Assembly (NCBI RefSeq): GCF_900100495.1
Contig: NZ_FNCT01000003.1
Coordinates: 230,295 to 294,294, forward strand
Source: Pseudomonas benzenivorans
Lineage (GTDB): Bacteria; Pseudomonadota; Gammaproteobacteria; Pseudomonadales; Pseudomonadaceae
DNA length: 64,000 nt
Reading direction: 5' to 3'
Shown here piece after piece: positions 32,403 through 40,731 of the stretch. The notes under the pieces were generated by a model that saw only the letters and a program-made list of their open reading frames with translations, was not told the DNA's origin and did no database searches. The translations under genes and the position numbers were made by a program. Position 1 is the first letter of the stretch. Every line of letters starts with the position of its first letter.

Positions 32403-33659
32403 CTAAACCAGCAGCAACACCGCCAATCCCGCCAGCAAGCCGCCGGCCATCACCGGCAGGGTGCGCAGCGCCAACTGACGGCCGCCGATCAGGGCGATCA
32501 GCAGGCCCTTGACCAGGCTGTTGCTCAGGACCGCGAGGAAGATGCCCTGCACCGCGACCTGGGGGGCCAGCTCGGCCTTGGCGCTGCGTGCCAGGGTCAG
32601 GGTGATGGGGTCGACGTCGGCCAGTCCGGAGAGCAGTGCCACCAGGTACACGCCCGCATCGCCGAGCCAGCGCCGTGCGCCTTCCACCAGAAACAGGATC
32701 AGCACCAGCAGCGCGGCGAAGCGCAGCGCCGGGCTCAGTTCGAAGGGGTTTTTCAACGGCGCTTCGGCGCCGTCTTCCCGCCCGTTGCCGGCCAGGCGGT
32801 AGTAGGCCAGCGCGCCTCCGGCGTAGAACAGCGTCGCCACGCCCAGCGGCCAGCTCAACGGCGCCAGCAGGTGCGGATTGACCAGGCCGACCTCCAGCAG
32901 CACGCGCGGGAACATCAGCGCCGAGGTGGCCAGCAGGCCGCAGGCCAGCATGGCGTGCAGGCCGCGCTGCCGGTTCAGGCGGGCCAGGGTGACGGTCATC
33001 GCGGTGGAGGAGACGATACCGCCGAGCAGCGCGCTAAGCAGCAGGCCATGGCGGGTGCCGACCAGGCGGATCGCCACATAGGCGGCAAAGCCGAGGCCGG
33101 CGATCAGCACCACCATCCACCAGGTGATATAGGGATTGAACGCCTGCCAGGGACCGTAGCCCTGGTTGGGCAGGGCCGGCAGCAGCACCAGGGAGATGAA
33201 CAGCAGCTTCAGCACGCCCGTCAGCTCGGCCTCGCTCATGCGCCGCAGGACATTGTGCAGGGTGCGCTTGAGGCTCAGCAGCAGCGCCACCGCCACGGCG
33301 CCAGCGGCGGCCAGCGGCGGATGCCCGGCTACCGCCAGGCTGCCGAGAATGAAGGTGATCAGCATCGCCACTTCGCTGGTCAGGCCTTTGTCGCCGAACT
33401 GCAGCAGGTCGCCGAAATAGGAGGCGAGCACCAGGGCGGCGAAGCCGATGAACACCACCGCCCAGGCGGCCACGCCGAAACGCTCGCCGAGCAGCATGGC
33501 GAACCCGCCGAGCAGCCCGGTCAAGCCGTAGGTGCGGATGCCGGCGGCCAGGCGGCCGTCCTCGGTGTTGCGCTCCTGCCAGCCGCGCTCGGCGCCGATC
33601 AGCAGGCCGACGGCCAGGGCGCTGGCGAAATTCAGCAGGGTGTCGAGGGCCTCGGGCAT
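32403..33659 (-). CDS. MgtC/SapB-DUF4010 family membrane protein
   Basis: The 418-residue polytopic protein starts MPEALDTLLNFASALAVGLLIGAERGW, the MgtC/SapB opening with the GAERGW motif. IRTYGLTGLLGGF is the conserved MgtC loop. From about residue 190 the DUF4010 part has many helices (LLLSALLGGIVSSTAMTVTLA and so on). About twelve membrane segments are expected. Function unknown. MgtC-like domains are linked to magnesium limitation and membrane ATP synthase control, but that cannot be assumed here. Confidence 0.85.
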   Translation of the reverse strand: MPEALDTLLNFASALAVGLLIGAERGWQERNTEDGRLAAGIRTYGLTGLLGGFAMLLGERFGVAAWAVVFIGFAALVLASYFGDLLQFGDKGLTSEVAMLITFILGSLAVAGHPPLAAAGAVAVALLLSLKRTLHNVLRRMSEAELTGVLKLLFISLVLLPALPNQGYGPWQAFNPYITWWMVVLIAGLGFAAYVAIRLVGTRHGLLLSALLGGIVSSTAMTVTLARLNRQRGLHAMLACGLLATSALMFPRVLLEVGLVNPHLLAPLSWPLGVATLFYAGGALAYYRLAGNGREDGAEAPLKNPFELSPALRFAALLVLILFLVEGARRWLGDAGVYLVALLSGLADVDPITLTLARSAKAELAPQVAVQGIFLAVLSNSLVKGLLIALIGGRQLALRTLPVMAGGLLAGLAVLLLV

Positions 33660-34000
33660 GGCGCGTCCTTGAGCGGGGCGGGTTGTTGGCAGTCTAGCCA
33701 GTGGGCGATCGTGGCGCATTGCGGCAGGTCAGTGGGTGAGCGTCGCGGCTACTGGCAATCGCGGCTGAAGCCGCTCCCACGGGAAACGCGCGCTACATCT
33801 TGTGGGAGGGGCTTTAGCCGCGAGCGGTTCCGGGCTTGGTGTGTAGCCTCAGAATTACGCTTTCGATGACTTCGGTTCGTAGGGTGCGCCGTGCGCACCA
33901 GGCACACGCTGGCCAGTAGTGCGCGGACTAGGCGGCCCCGCGCACCCTACACAGGTCAACCGCAGCTGCTTGAGCAATGGATTGTTGCGAGACAGCGCTC
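33660..34000. other. Intergenic region with REP-type and GTAGGGTGCGC palindromes
   Basis: No gene is supported. GCGGCTGAAGCCGCTCCCAC at 33759-33781 pairs with GTGGGAGGGGCTTTAGCCGC at about 33801-33821, a classic Pseudomonas REP pair. GTAGGGTGCGC at 33879 pairs with GCGCACCCTAC ending at 33952; related sequence recurs at 39166-39222. Confidence 0.6.
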
Positions 34001-37000
34001 CTAGCGCAACGTCAGGTGCCGACTGAGCAGGGCGCGCAAGGCCGCCGGCTTGACCGGCTTGGCCAGGTAGTCGAGGCCCGCGGCATGCACCTCGTCGACC
34101 AGCTCGGGGCGGCCGTCGGCGCTGATCACCACGCCGGGCACCGGTTCGCCGAGGCGGGTGCGCAGCCAGGCCATCAGTTCGGTGCCGGTTTCGCCTTCGT
34201 CGAGGTGGTAGTCGACCAGCGCCAGGTGCGGGCGCACGTCTTCGCTGAGCAGGTGCTCGCATTCCAGGCGATTGCGCGCCGTCCATACCTGGCAGCCCCA
34301 GCGCGACAGCAGGCTGTGCATGCCGGTGAGGATGCTGTCCTCGTTGTCGATGCACAGCACCTGGCTGCCGGTGAGCAGTTGGCCGTTGAGCTCCGCGGCG
34401 ATGGGCTGCGGTTTCGCTACCGCGGCGCGGGCCAACGGTACGCTGACGCTGAACACGCTGCCCTTGCCCGGCCAGGAGCGCACCTCCAGTCTGTGCTCGA
34501 GCACCCGGCAGAGGCCGTCGGCAATCGCCAGACCGAGGCCGAGGCCCTTCTCGGCGCGGGTCTGGTGGCTGTCCAGGCGCTTGAACTCCTCGAAGATCAC
34601 CTTGCGCTTGTCCTCCGGGATGCCCGGGCCGCGATCCCACACTTCCAGGCGCAGCTGCCCGCCTTCGCGGCGCACGCCGAGCAGCACGCGGCCCTTGGCA
34701 TAGCGGAAGGCGTTGGTGAGGAAGTTCTGCAGCACCCGGCGCAGCAGCTTGCTGTCGCTGTCGACGCGCAGCTGGCTGCCGCGCAGGCGGAAGTCGATGC
34801 CCTGCTCGGCGGCCAGCACCCTGAACTCGGCGCCGAGGGTGTCGAACAGGGTGTTCAGCGCGAAGGGATTGCGCTCCGGGGTGATGCGGCCGTTTTCCAG
34901 GCGCGAGATGTCCAGCAGGTCACTGATCAGGTCTTCCGCCGAGCGCAGCGAACTGTCGAGATGGCGCACCAGCTCCTGGGCCTCGCGCGGCAGGGCCTCG
35001 TCCTGGTGGGAGAGGGCGGCGGAGAACAGCCGCGCGGCGTTCAGCGGCTGCATCAGGTCATGGCTGACCGCGGCGAGGAAGCGGGTCTTTGACTGGTTGG
35101 CGGCCTCGGCCACGCCCTTGGCCTCGGTCAGGGCCTGGTTCAGCTGCGACAGCTCCTGGGTGCGTGTGGCCACCCGCTGTTCCAGGCCCTCGTTGGCTTC
35201 CTTGAGGGCGCGCTCGGCCTCGCGGAATTCGGTGATGTCGGTGAAGCTCATGACGAAGCCGCCGCCGGGCATCGGGTTGCCGATCAGCTCGATCACCCGG
35301 CCGTTGGGGAACAGCCGTTCGGAGGTGTGCGCGGTGCCCTGGCGCATCCAGTACAGACGCTTGCTCACGTGCTCCTCGACGTCGCCGGGGCCGAGCAGGC
35401 CGCGCTTGGCGTTGAAGCGGATCAGCTCGGCCACCGGCCGGCCGACATAGACCTGGCCGTCGGGGTAGTCGAACAGCTCGACATAGCGCTGGTTCCAGGC
35501 CACCAGGTGCAGCGACTGGTCGACCACGCTGATGCCCTGGGTGATGTTCTCGATCGCCCCCTGCAGCAGGGCGCGGTTGAATTGCAGCACCTCGCTGGCT
35601 TCGTCGACGATGCGCACCACATCCTCGACCTGCATCTCGCGCCCCTCGATGGCCGCCTTGACCACCACGCGGGTCGAGGAGGCGCCGAGCACGCCGGCGA
35701 GCAGGCGTTCGGTGTGGGCGATCCACTCGCTGGTGGCCGGCAGGTTGGGATTGAAGCTTTGCCCCTGACGATTGGCGAAGCGCAGGAAGCTCTGCCGCGC
35801 GCGCTCCTCGCCGACGAAGCGGCTGGCCAGCAGCAGCAGGTCGTTGACCTGGACCGCCAGCAGGCTGCGGCCGCTCGGCTTGGCACCGAAGTCGTGGCCG
35901 ATGAAGCGGCCGGCCTGCCAGTGTTCGGAGACCCGCGTGCGCGAAAAATAGGAGACCCAGGCGAACAGCGTGAAGTTGCCGGCCAGCGACAGCACCACCC
36001 CGCGGGTCAGGGCGTCGACTTCGACGCCGATGGGCGCGTAGAGCAGGCCGTGCAGGCCGGGAACGCTTTCCAGCGACCAGCCCAGGCTGCGCGCCACCAG
36101 CGGCAGGACCAGGCTGTAGAACCAGATCAGCGAGCCGACGATCAGCCCGGCGAACACCCCGCGGCGGTTGGCCTGCTTCCACACCAGGGCGCCGAACATC
36201 GCCGGCGCCAACTGGCCGATGGCGGCAAAGGACACCTGGCCGATGGTCGCCAGGCTGGCGTTGGAGCCGAGCAGGCGGTAGCACACATAGGCCAGCAGCA
36301 GGATCAGCACGATGCTCACCCGGCGCGCCGTGAGCATCCAGTGGCGGAAGGCTTCGAACGGCCGCTCGGTGCTCTGCCGACGCAGCAGCCAGGGCAGCAG
36401 CAGGTCGTTGGAGATCATGGTCGACAGCGCTACCGCGGCGACGATGACCATGCCGGTGGCCGCCGAGGCGCCGCCGATAAAGGCCAGCAGGGCCAGCGCC
36501 GGGTGGGCCTCGGCCAGCGGCAGGCTGATGACGAAGGAGTCCGGCGTCACCCCGCTCGGCAGCAGCAGCTGCCCGGCCAGGGCGATGGGCACGACGAACA
36601 GCGCGGCCAGCACCAGGTAGACCGGGAACACCCAGCGCGCCAGGTGCAGGTCCTTGGGTTCGATGTTCTCCACCACGGTGACGTGGAACTGCCGCGGCAG
36701 GCAGACGATGGCGATCATCGCCATGCCGGTCTGCACCAGCATCGCCGGCCAGTTCACCGCTTCGGCCCAGAACTCGTCGAGTTCGGGAGTGATCCGCGCC
36801 TGCCCGAGCAGGTCGCCGAAGCCGTTGTACAGCCCGTAGGTGACGAACGCGCCGACGGCGAGGAAGGCCAGCAGCTTGACCAGCGATTCGAAGGCGATCG
36901 CCAGGACCATGCCGCGGTGGTGCTCGGTGACGTCCAGGTTGCGCGTGCCGAACAGGATGGTGAACAGCGCCAGGGCCAGGGACACGATCAGCGCGGTGTC

Positions 37001-37477
37001 CTGGGCGCGGATGCCGGTCGAGTCGGCGCCGGCGCCGATCAGCAGGTTGACCCCGAGGACGATGCCCTTGAGTTGCAGGGCGATGTAGGGCAGCACACCG
37101 ACCACGCAGATCAGCGCCACCACCACCGCCAGCGACTGTGACTTGCCGTAGCGGGCGGCGATGAAGTCGGCGATCGAGGTGATGTTTTCCTGTTTGCTGA
37201 TCATCACCATCTTCTGCAGCACCCAGGGGGCGAACAGCAGCAGGAGGATCGGTCCGAGGTAGATCGGCAGGAACGACCAGAGTTGCTCGGCGGCCTGGCC
37301 GACCGCGCCGAAGAAGGTCCAGCTGGTGCAGTAGACCGCCAGCGACAGGCTGTAGACCCAGGCGCGCATCCGCGGCGGCAAGGGCGCACGGCGGCGGTCG
37401 CCATAGAAGGCGATGGCGAACAGGACGGCCATGTAGATCAGGGCAACCGCGGCGATCAACCCGCTGGACAACGACAT
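34001..37477 (-). CDS. mxtR: SLC5-domain hybrid sensor histidine kinase (MxtR/CrbS type)
   Basis: The 1158-residue protein starts MSLSSGLIAAVALIYM; GGAG lies 5 bases upstream. Domains: sodium/solute-symporter-like SLC5 membrane region (about 1-480, with SKQENITSIADFIAARYGKSQ), a linker, PAS (about 650-760), coiled coil, HisKA with AAVSHDLMQPLNAARLF (His about 806), and HATPase (FLTNAFRYAKGR, DRGPGIPEDKRK, GLGLGLAIADGL). A C-terminal receiver follows (VLCIDNEDSI, LVDYHLDEGETG, AKPVKP). This matches PA3271 MxtR and CrbS, which control acetate use with an ErdR/CrbR partner (from memory). No response-regulator gene is adjacent, consistent with an orphan kinase. Confidence 0.85.
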   Translation of the reverse strand: MSLSSGLIAAVALIYMAVLFAIAFYGDRRRAPLPPRMRAWVYSLSLAVYCTSWTFFGAVGQAAEQLWSFLPIYLGPILLLLFAPWVLQKMVMISKQENITSIADFIAARYGKSQSLAVVVALICVVGVLPYIALQLKGIVLGVNLLIGAGADSTGIRAQDTALIVSLALALFTILFGTRNLDVTEHHRGMVLAIAFESLVKLLAFLAVGAFVTYGLYNGFGDLLGQARITPELDEFWAEAVNWPAMLVQTGMAMIAIVCLPRQFHVTVVENIEPKDLHLARWVFPVYLVLAALFVVPIALAGQLLLPSGVTPDSFVISLPLAEAHPALALLAFIGGASAATGMVIVAAVALSTMISNDLLLPWLLRRQSTERPFEAFRHWMLTARRVSIVLILLLAYVCYRLLGSNASLATIGQVSFAAIGQLAPAMFGALVWKQANRRGVFAGLIVGSLIWFYSLVLPLVARSLGWSLESVPGLHGLLYAPIGVEVDALTRGVVLSLAGNFTLFAWVSYFSRTRVSEHWQAGRFIGHDFGAKPSGRSLLAVQVNDLLLLASRFVGEERARQSFLRFANRQGQSFNPNLPATSEWIAHTERLLAGVLGASSTRVVVKAAIEGREMQVEDVVRIVDEASEVLQFNRALLQGAIENITQGISVVDQSLHLVAWNQRYVELFDYPDGQVYVGRPVAELIRFNAKRGLLGPGDVEEHVSKRLYWMRQGTAHTSERLFPNGRVIELIGNPMPGGGFVMSFTDITEFREAERALKEANEGLEQRVATRTQELSQLNQALTEAKGVAEAANQSKTRFLAAVSHDLMQPLNAARLFSAALSHQDEALPREAQELVRHLDSSLRSAEDLISDLLDISRLENGRITPERNPFALNTLFDTLGAEFRVLAAEQGIDFRLRGSQLRVDSDSKLLRRVLQNFLTNAFRYAKGRVLLGVRREGGQLRLEVWDRGPGIPEDKRKVIFEEFKRLDSHQTRAEKGLGLGLAIADGLCRVLEHRLEVRSWPGKGSVFSVSVPLARAAVAKPQPIAAELNGQLLTGSQVLCIDNEDSILTGMHSLLSRWGCQVWTARNRLECEHLLSEDVRPHLALVDYHLDEGETGTELMAWLRTRLGEPVPGVVISADGRPELVDEVHAAGLDYLAKPVKPAALRALLSRHLTLR

Positions 37478-37728
37478 GCACACTCCGACAGCAAACTATG
37501 TGGGGCTTTTCCGGTCGTAAGCGAGGGGCCAATCGAGGTCGCCCGCCCAGAACCAGACGATACTCCATATGAGCCAGCACAGTGTCGCAGCAAAGTCCCG
37601 CGGCGTCAGGCGCGACCAAGGTCGCAAACGCCTGCGCCAGGGCCATGCAGCAAGATGCCGAGAATTGTGAAGGGGCTCTCGCCCTGTTAGCGTGGCGCGC
37701 TTGCGCCTATGTCCGAGGAGGGACCCCT

Positions 37729-38298
37729 ATGTTCAAGCCGCAATTGATTACCCTACAGCGCGGAGCGCTGCGCATCGAGCCGATGCTCGATGCCGACATT
37801 CCGTCGTTGGTGACCCTGGCCGAAGCCAACCGCCAGGAGCTGATCCACATGAGTGGCACCCAGCGGCTCGATTGGTACCGTCAGGGTTTGATCGACCAGC
37901 GTGAGGGCAGGGCGCTGCCCTTCGTCATCCGCCTCGGCGAGCAGCTGGTGGGGACCACGCGGTTTGGCGACTTCCTGCCGACCCTGCCGGCCGCCGAGAT
38001 CGGTTGGACCTGGCTCGACCGCGGCCAGCACGGCACTGGGCTGAACGCCACGGTGAAGTACCTGATGCTCCGCCATGCCTTCGAGAGCTGGCGGATGGTG
38101 CGGGTGCAGCTGAAAACCGCCGCGAGCAACCTGCGCTCCCAGCGCGCCATCGAAAAGCTCGGCGCGCAGCGCGAGGGCCTGCTGCGCAACCATCGCCGGC
38201 TGGCCGACGGGCGCCTGGACGACAGCGTGCTGTACAGCATCACCGACCAGGAATGGCCGGCGCTCAAGCAGCAATTGGAGGCGCGTTTCAGCGCGTGA
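37729..38298 (+). CDS. GNAT-family N-acetyltransferase (RimJ/RimL type)
   Basis: The 189-residue protein starts MFKPQLITLQRGALRIEPML, with GAGGAGGG upstream of the ATG. GNAT features: LRIEPMLDADIPSLVTLA, GTTRFGDFLP, EIGWTWLDRGQHGTGLNATVKYLML (acetyl-CoA loop region) and VQLKTAASNLRSQRAIEKLGAQREGLLRNH near the C-terminus. The last motif is typical of the RimJ/RimL subgroup that acetylates protein N-termini or small amines. Divergent from the kinase and three bases before the AraC regulator, with which it is likely co-transcribed. Confidence 0.88.
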   Translation: MFKPQLITLQRGALRIEPMLDADIPSLVTLAEANRQELIHMSGTQRLDWYRQGLIDQREGRALPFVIRLGEQLVGTTRFGDFLPTLPAAEIGWTWLDRGQHGTGLNATVKYLMLRHAFESWRMVRVQLKTAASNLRSQRAIEKLGAQREGLLRNHRRLADGRLDDSVLYSITDQEWPALKQQLEARFSA

Positions 38299-38301
38299 AG
38301 C

Positions 38302-39144
38302 ATGGGCACGCCGGCTAAGGAGCAGGTCAGATTCAGCACTGCTGGCGACATAGGCGGCCTGGAACTGCTGTCCGCGCGCTTCATCGAGCACCGTTTCGCC
38401 CCCCATGTACACGACGGTTATGCGATCGCTGTGCTCGAGGCCGGCGCCGAACGCTATCGCTACCGCGGCGAGGAGCACCTGGCCGCCGCCGGCAGCATCG
38501 CCGTGCTCAACCCGGACGAAGTGCATACCGGCTCCAAGGCCAGCGAGCAGGGCTGGCGCTACCGGGTGTTCTACCCGCAGGCCTGGCAGTTCGAGGCCTT
38601 GCTGGCGGAACTGGAACTGCCGCACGCCGGCCCGCCGATGTTCCGCGGGAGCGTGCACCGGGACGTCGATCTGGTCGCCACTCTGCTCCAGTTGCATCGA
38701 CTGCTGGAACACGGCGAGGCATCGATCCTGCAGCGGCAGACCCACTGGCGCGAAGTCATGCTGCAGTTGTTGCAGCGCCATGCCTGCTTGCCGTCGCTGC
38801 GGGCGGCCGGCCGCGAGCCGCAGGCCGTGGTGCGGGCCAAGGAGCTGCTGGGCAGCCGACTGGGCCAGCCGCCGTCGCTGGAGGAGCTGGCGGCGGCGGT
38901 CAACCTGTCGCCGTTCCACTTCGCCCGGGTATTTCGCCGCGCCACCGGCCTGCCGCCGCATGCCTGGCTCAAGCAGCGGCGCCTGGAGCAGGCGCGGGCC
39001 TTGCTCAAAGGCGGCGGCACGCCCCTGGGCGTGGCCTTGCAACTGGGCTTTGCCGACCAGAGCCACCTGGGTCGCCAATTCAAGCAGGCCTACGGCGTCG
39101 CGCCGGGGGCATACCGCAAGGCTTGCGGCGGCCTCCCAGCGTAG
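38302..39144 (+). CDS. AraC-family transcriptional regulator
   Basis: The 280-residue protein has an N-terminal AraC-type cupin (FAPHVHDGYAIAVLEAGAERYRYRG, about 30-60). The C-terminal two-HTH domain comprises LEELAAAVNLSPFHFARVFRRATGLPPHAWL and PLGVALQLGFADQSHLGRQFKQAYGVAPGAYRK. Position between the GNAT gene and the azlCD pair suggests control of one of them; many such regulators control azlC-like exporters. Target unproven. Confidence 0.9.
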   Translation: MGTPAKEQVRFSTAGDIGGLELLSARFIEHRFAPHVHDGYAIAVLEAGAERYRYRGEEHLAAAGSIAVLNPDEVHTGSKASEQGWRYRVFYPQAWQFEALLAELELPHAGPPMFRGSVHRDVDLVATLLQLHRLLEHGEASILQRQTHWREVMLQLLQRHACLPSLRAAGREPQAVVRAKELLGSRLGQPPSLEELAAAVNLSPFHFARVFRRATGLPPHAWLKQRRLEQARALLKGGGTPLGVALQLGFADQSHLGRQFKQAYGVAPGAYRKACGGLPA

Positions 39145-39165
39145 GGGGCGCGGGGCCGCCCAGGT

Positions 39166-39222
39166 CGTGCGCACCATTGGTGGCGGGTATTTGGTGCGCA
39201 CGGCGCACCCTACGGGCCGAGG
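39166..39222. repeat. GTGCGCAC palindrome repeat
   Basis: GTGCGCACCATTGG at 39167 is followed by a loop and TTGGTGCGCACGGCGCACCCTAC, an imperfect inverted repeat sharing words with 33879-33952 and 50370-50393. Probably a REP-like element. Confidence 0.5.
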
Positions 39223-39403
39223 TCATCCCGGCAATCATTCCGCGATGGTTCTCTATGTGCTGGCAACGCTCCGCGGCCGCAGCGGAGCGCCGTCCGGCCG
39301 CTCCCTTCCCATGCAAGCTGCCCGCCGCTGTTTGACTGCGCAAGATCGTTCAAGACGCTGGGCAAACGTCGCGCTAGGCTGCCGGGTCAGGAGGAGAACA
39401 TCC

Positions 39404-40117
39404 ATGACCCGCTCGCACGAATTCACCCAGGGCGCCCGCGACATGCTGCCGATGCTGCTCGGCGCCATGCCCTTTGGCATCATCTTCGGCAGCCTGGCCG
39501 GCGCCGCCGGCCTGAGCCCCTGGCAGACCATCGGCATGTCGCTGCTGGTGTTCGCCGGTTCGGCGCAATTCATCGCCATCAGCCTGCTCGGCGCCGGCAC
39601 CGGCCTGGCCGTGCTGCTGCTCACCACCCTGGTGGTCAACCTGCGCCACGCCCTGTACAGCGCCAGCCTGCAACCCTTCGTGCGCCACCTGCCCAAGCGC
39701 TGGCGCGTGCCGCTGGCCTTCTGGCTGACCGACGAGGCCTACGCGGTGGTGCTGCATCGCTATACTGATGCCGACGCCGCGCCGCACAAGCACTGGTACT
39801 TCCTCGGTGCGGCGCTGGCCATGTACCTGAACTGGCAGCTGTGCACCCTGGTCGGCGTGCTGTTCGGCCAGAGCGTGCCGAACCTCGCTGCCTGGGGCCT
39901 GGACTTCGCCATGCTGGCGACCTTCATCGGCATCGTCGTGCCCATGCTGCGCAACTGCCCGCAGGTGGCGGCGGCCCTGGTCGCCGGCGCGGTGGCCCTG
40001 GCCTGCCATGCCTTGCCGTACAAGCTCGGCTTGCTGGCGGCGGCGTTCAGCGGGATCGTCGTCGGCGTGCTGCTGGAACGGCGCAGCGCTGAAGTGGTCG
40101 TGGAGGAGCTGGCGTGA
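39404..40117 (+). CDS. azlC: AzlC-family amino-acid exporter subunit
   Basis: The 237-residue membrane protein starts MTRSHEFTQGARDMLPMLLG with AGGAGGAG upstream. AzlC signatures are MPFGIIFGSLAGAAGLSPWQTIGMSLLVFAGSAQFIA and LVVNLRHALYSASLQPF. About seven helices. AzlC and the small AzlD together export branched-chain or related amino acids (as BrnFE/YgaZH). The stop TGA shares its A with the azlD ATG. Confidence 0.9.
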   Translation: MTRSHEFTQGARDMLPMLLGAMPFGIIFGSLAGAAGLSPWQTIGMSLLVFAGSAQFIAISLLGAGTGLAVLLLTTLVVNLRHALYSASLQPFVRHLPKRWRVPLAFWLTDEAYAVVLHRYTDADAAPHKHWYFLGAALAMYLNWQLCTLVGVLFGQSVPNLAAWGLDFAMLATFIGIVVPMLRNCPQVAAALVAGAVALACHALPYKLGLLAAAFSGIVVGVLLERRSAEVVVEELA

Positions 40118-40446
40118 TGGACAACTGGCTATTGATCCTCGGCATGCTGGCGATCACCTTTTCGATTCGCTACAGCCTGTTCGCCTTCCCCAACCTGCGC
40201 TTCCCGCCGCTGGCGCGCCAGGGCCTGCATTTCGTGCCGACCGCGGTGCTCACCGCCATCGTGGTGCCGGGCATGCTGTTGCCGGACGGCCAGTACTGGG
40301 CGCTGCGCCTGGATAACGCCTACCTGCTGGCTGGCCTCGCGGCCATCGCCATAGCCGCCTTGAGCCGGCACCTGCTGGCGACCATCGGCGGCGGCCTGCT
40401 GGTGTTCTTCCTGCTGCGCTGGGCGTTGGGCCAGTTGCCGCTCTGA
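40117..40446 (+). CDS. azlD: AzlD-family amino-acid exporter small subunit
   Basis: The 109-residue protein starts MDNWLLILGMLAITFSIRYS. Four hydrophobic stretches are seen, with RFPPLARQGLHFVPTAVLTAIVVPGML, the AzlD/YgaH signature. The ATG overlaps the azlC stop by one base and is preceded by GGAGGA inside azlC, so translation is coupled. It works as heterodimer with AzlC. Confidence 0.88.
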   Translation: MDNWLLILGMLAITFSIRYSLFAFPNLRFPPLARQGLHFVPTAVLTAIVVPGMLLPDGQYWALRLDNAYLLAGLAAIAIAALSRHLLATIGGGLLVFFLLRWALGQLPL

Positions 40447-40469
40447 GGCAGGCGGTTTTTGCCGAGCGG

Positions 40470-40632
40470 GCATGCCGCTTCCCTCATCCGGCGCTGCGCG
40501 CCACCTGCATTCGCTACATCCCTGTACCTCACCCTGCGGGCGGCTTGCGCCGTGCCAATCGGCAATCCTGCCGATCGGTCTCCCGGAGGGAGAAGGGCAA
40601 AGGAGGGCGTCGCTGCGCGACTTTCACGCTAA
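40470..40632 (+). repeat. Dispersed leader-type repeat, copy 2, with 72-bp insertion in the hairpin
   Basis: It shares CCCTCATCCGGCGCTGCGCG, TCTCCCGGAGGGAGAAGGGC and CGCTGCGCGACTTTCACGCT with the other copies. Between CCACCT and TCTCCC it carries about 72 extra bases (40507-40578), themselves containing GCCAATCGGCAATCCTGCCG-type inverted repeats. Confidence 0.75.
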
Positions 40633-40731
40633 GGGGCGGCAAAACTCGTCGATCCCTGTGGCTTTCCCCTGGGTTGTTGCAGTCCAATGCTGGACGACCC
40701 GGTCGGCCCCAAGCACACAGGTACACGGACG

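Noticed and set aside
35058..37646. 862-codon frame overlapping the sensor kinase on the same strand
   Set aside because: It is the neighbouring frame of the kinase, Arg/Pro/Gly-rich, and lacks any domain, while the kinase frame has a full set.
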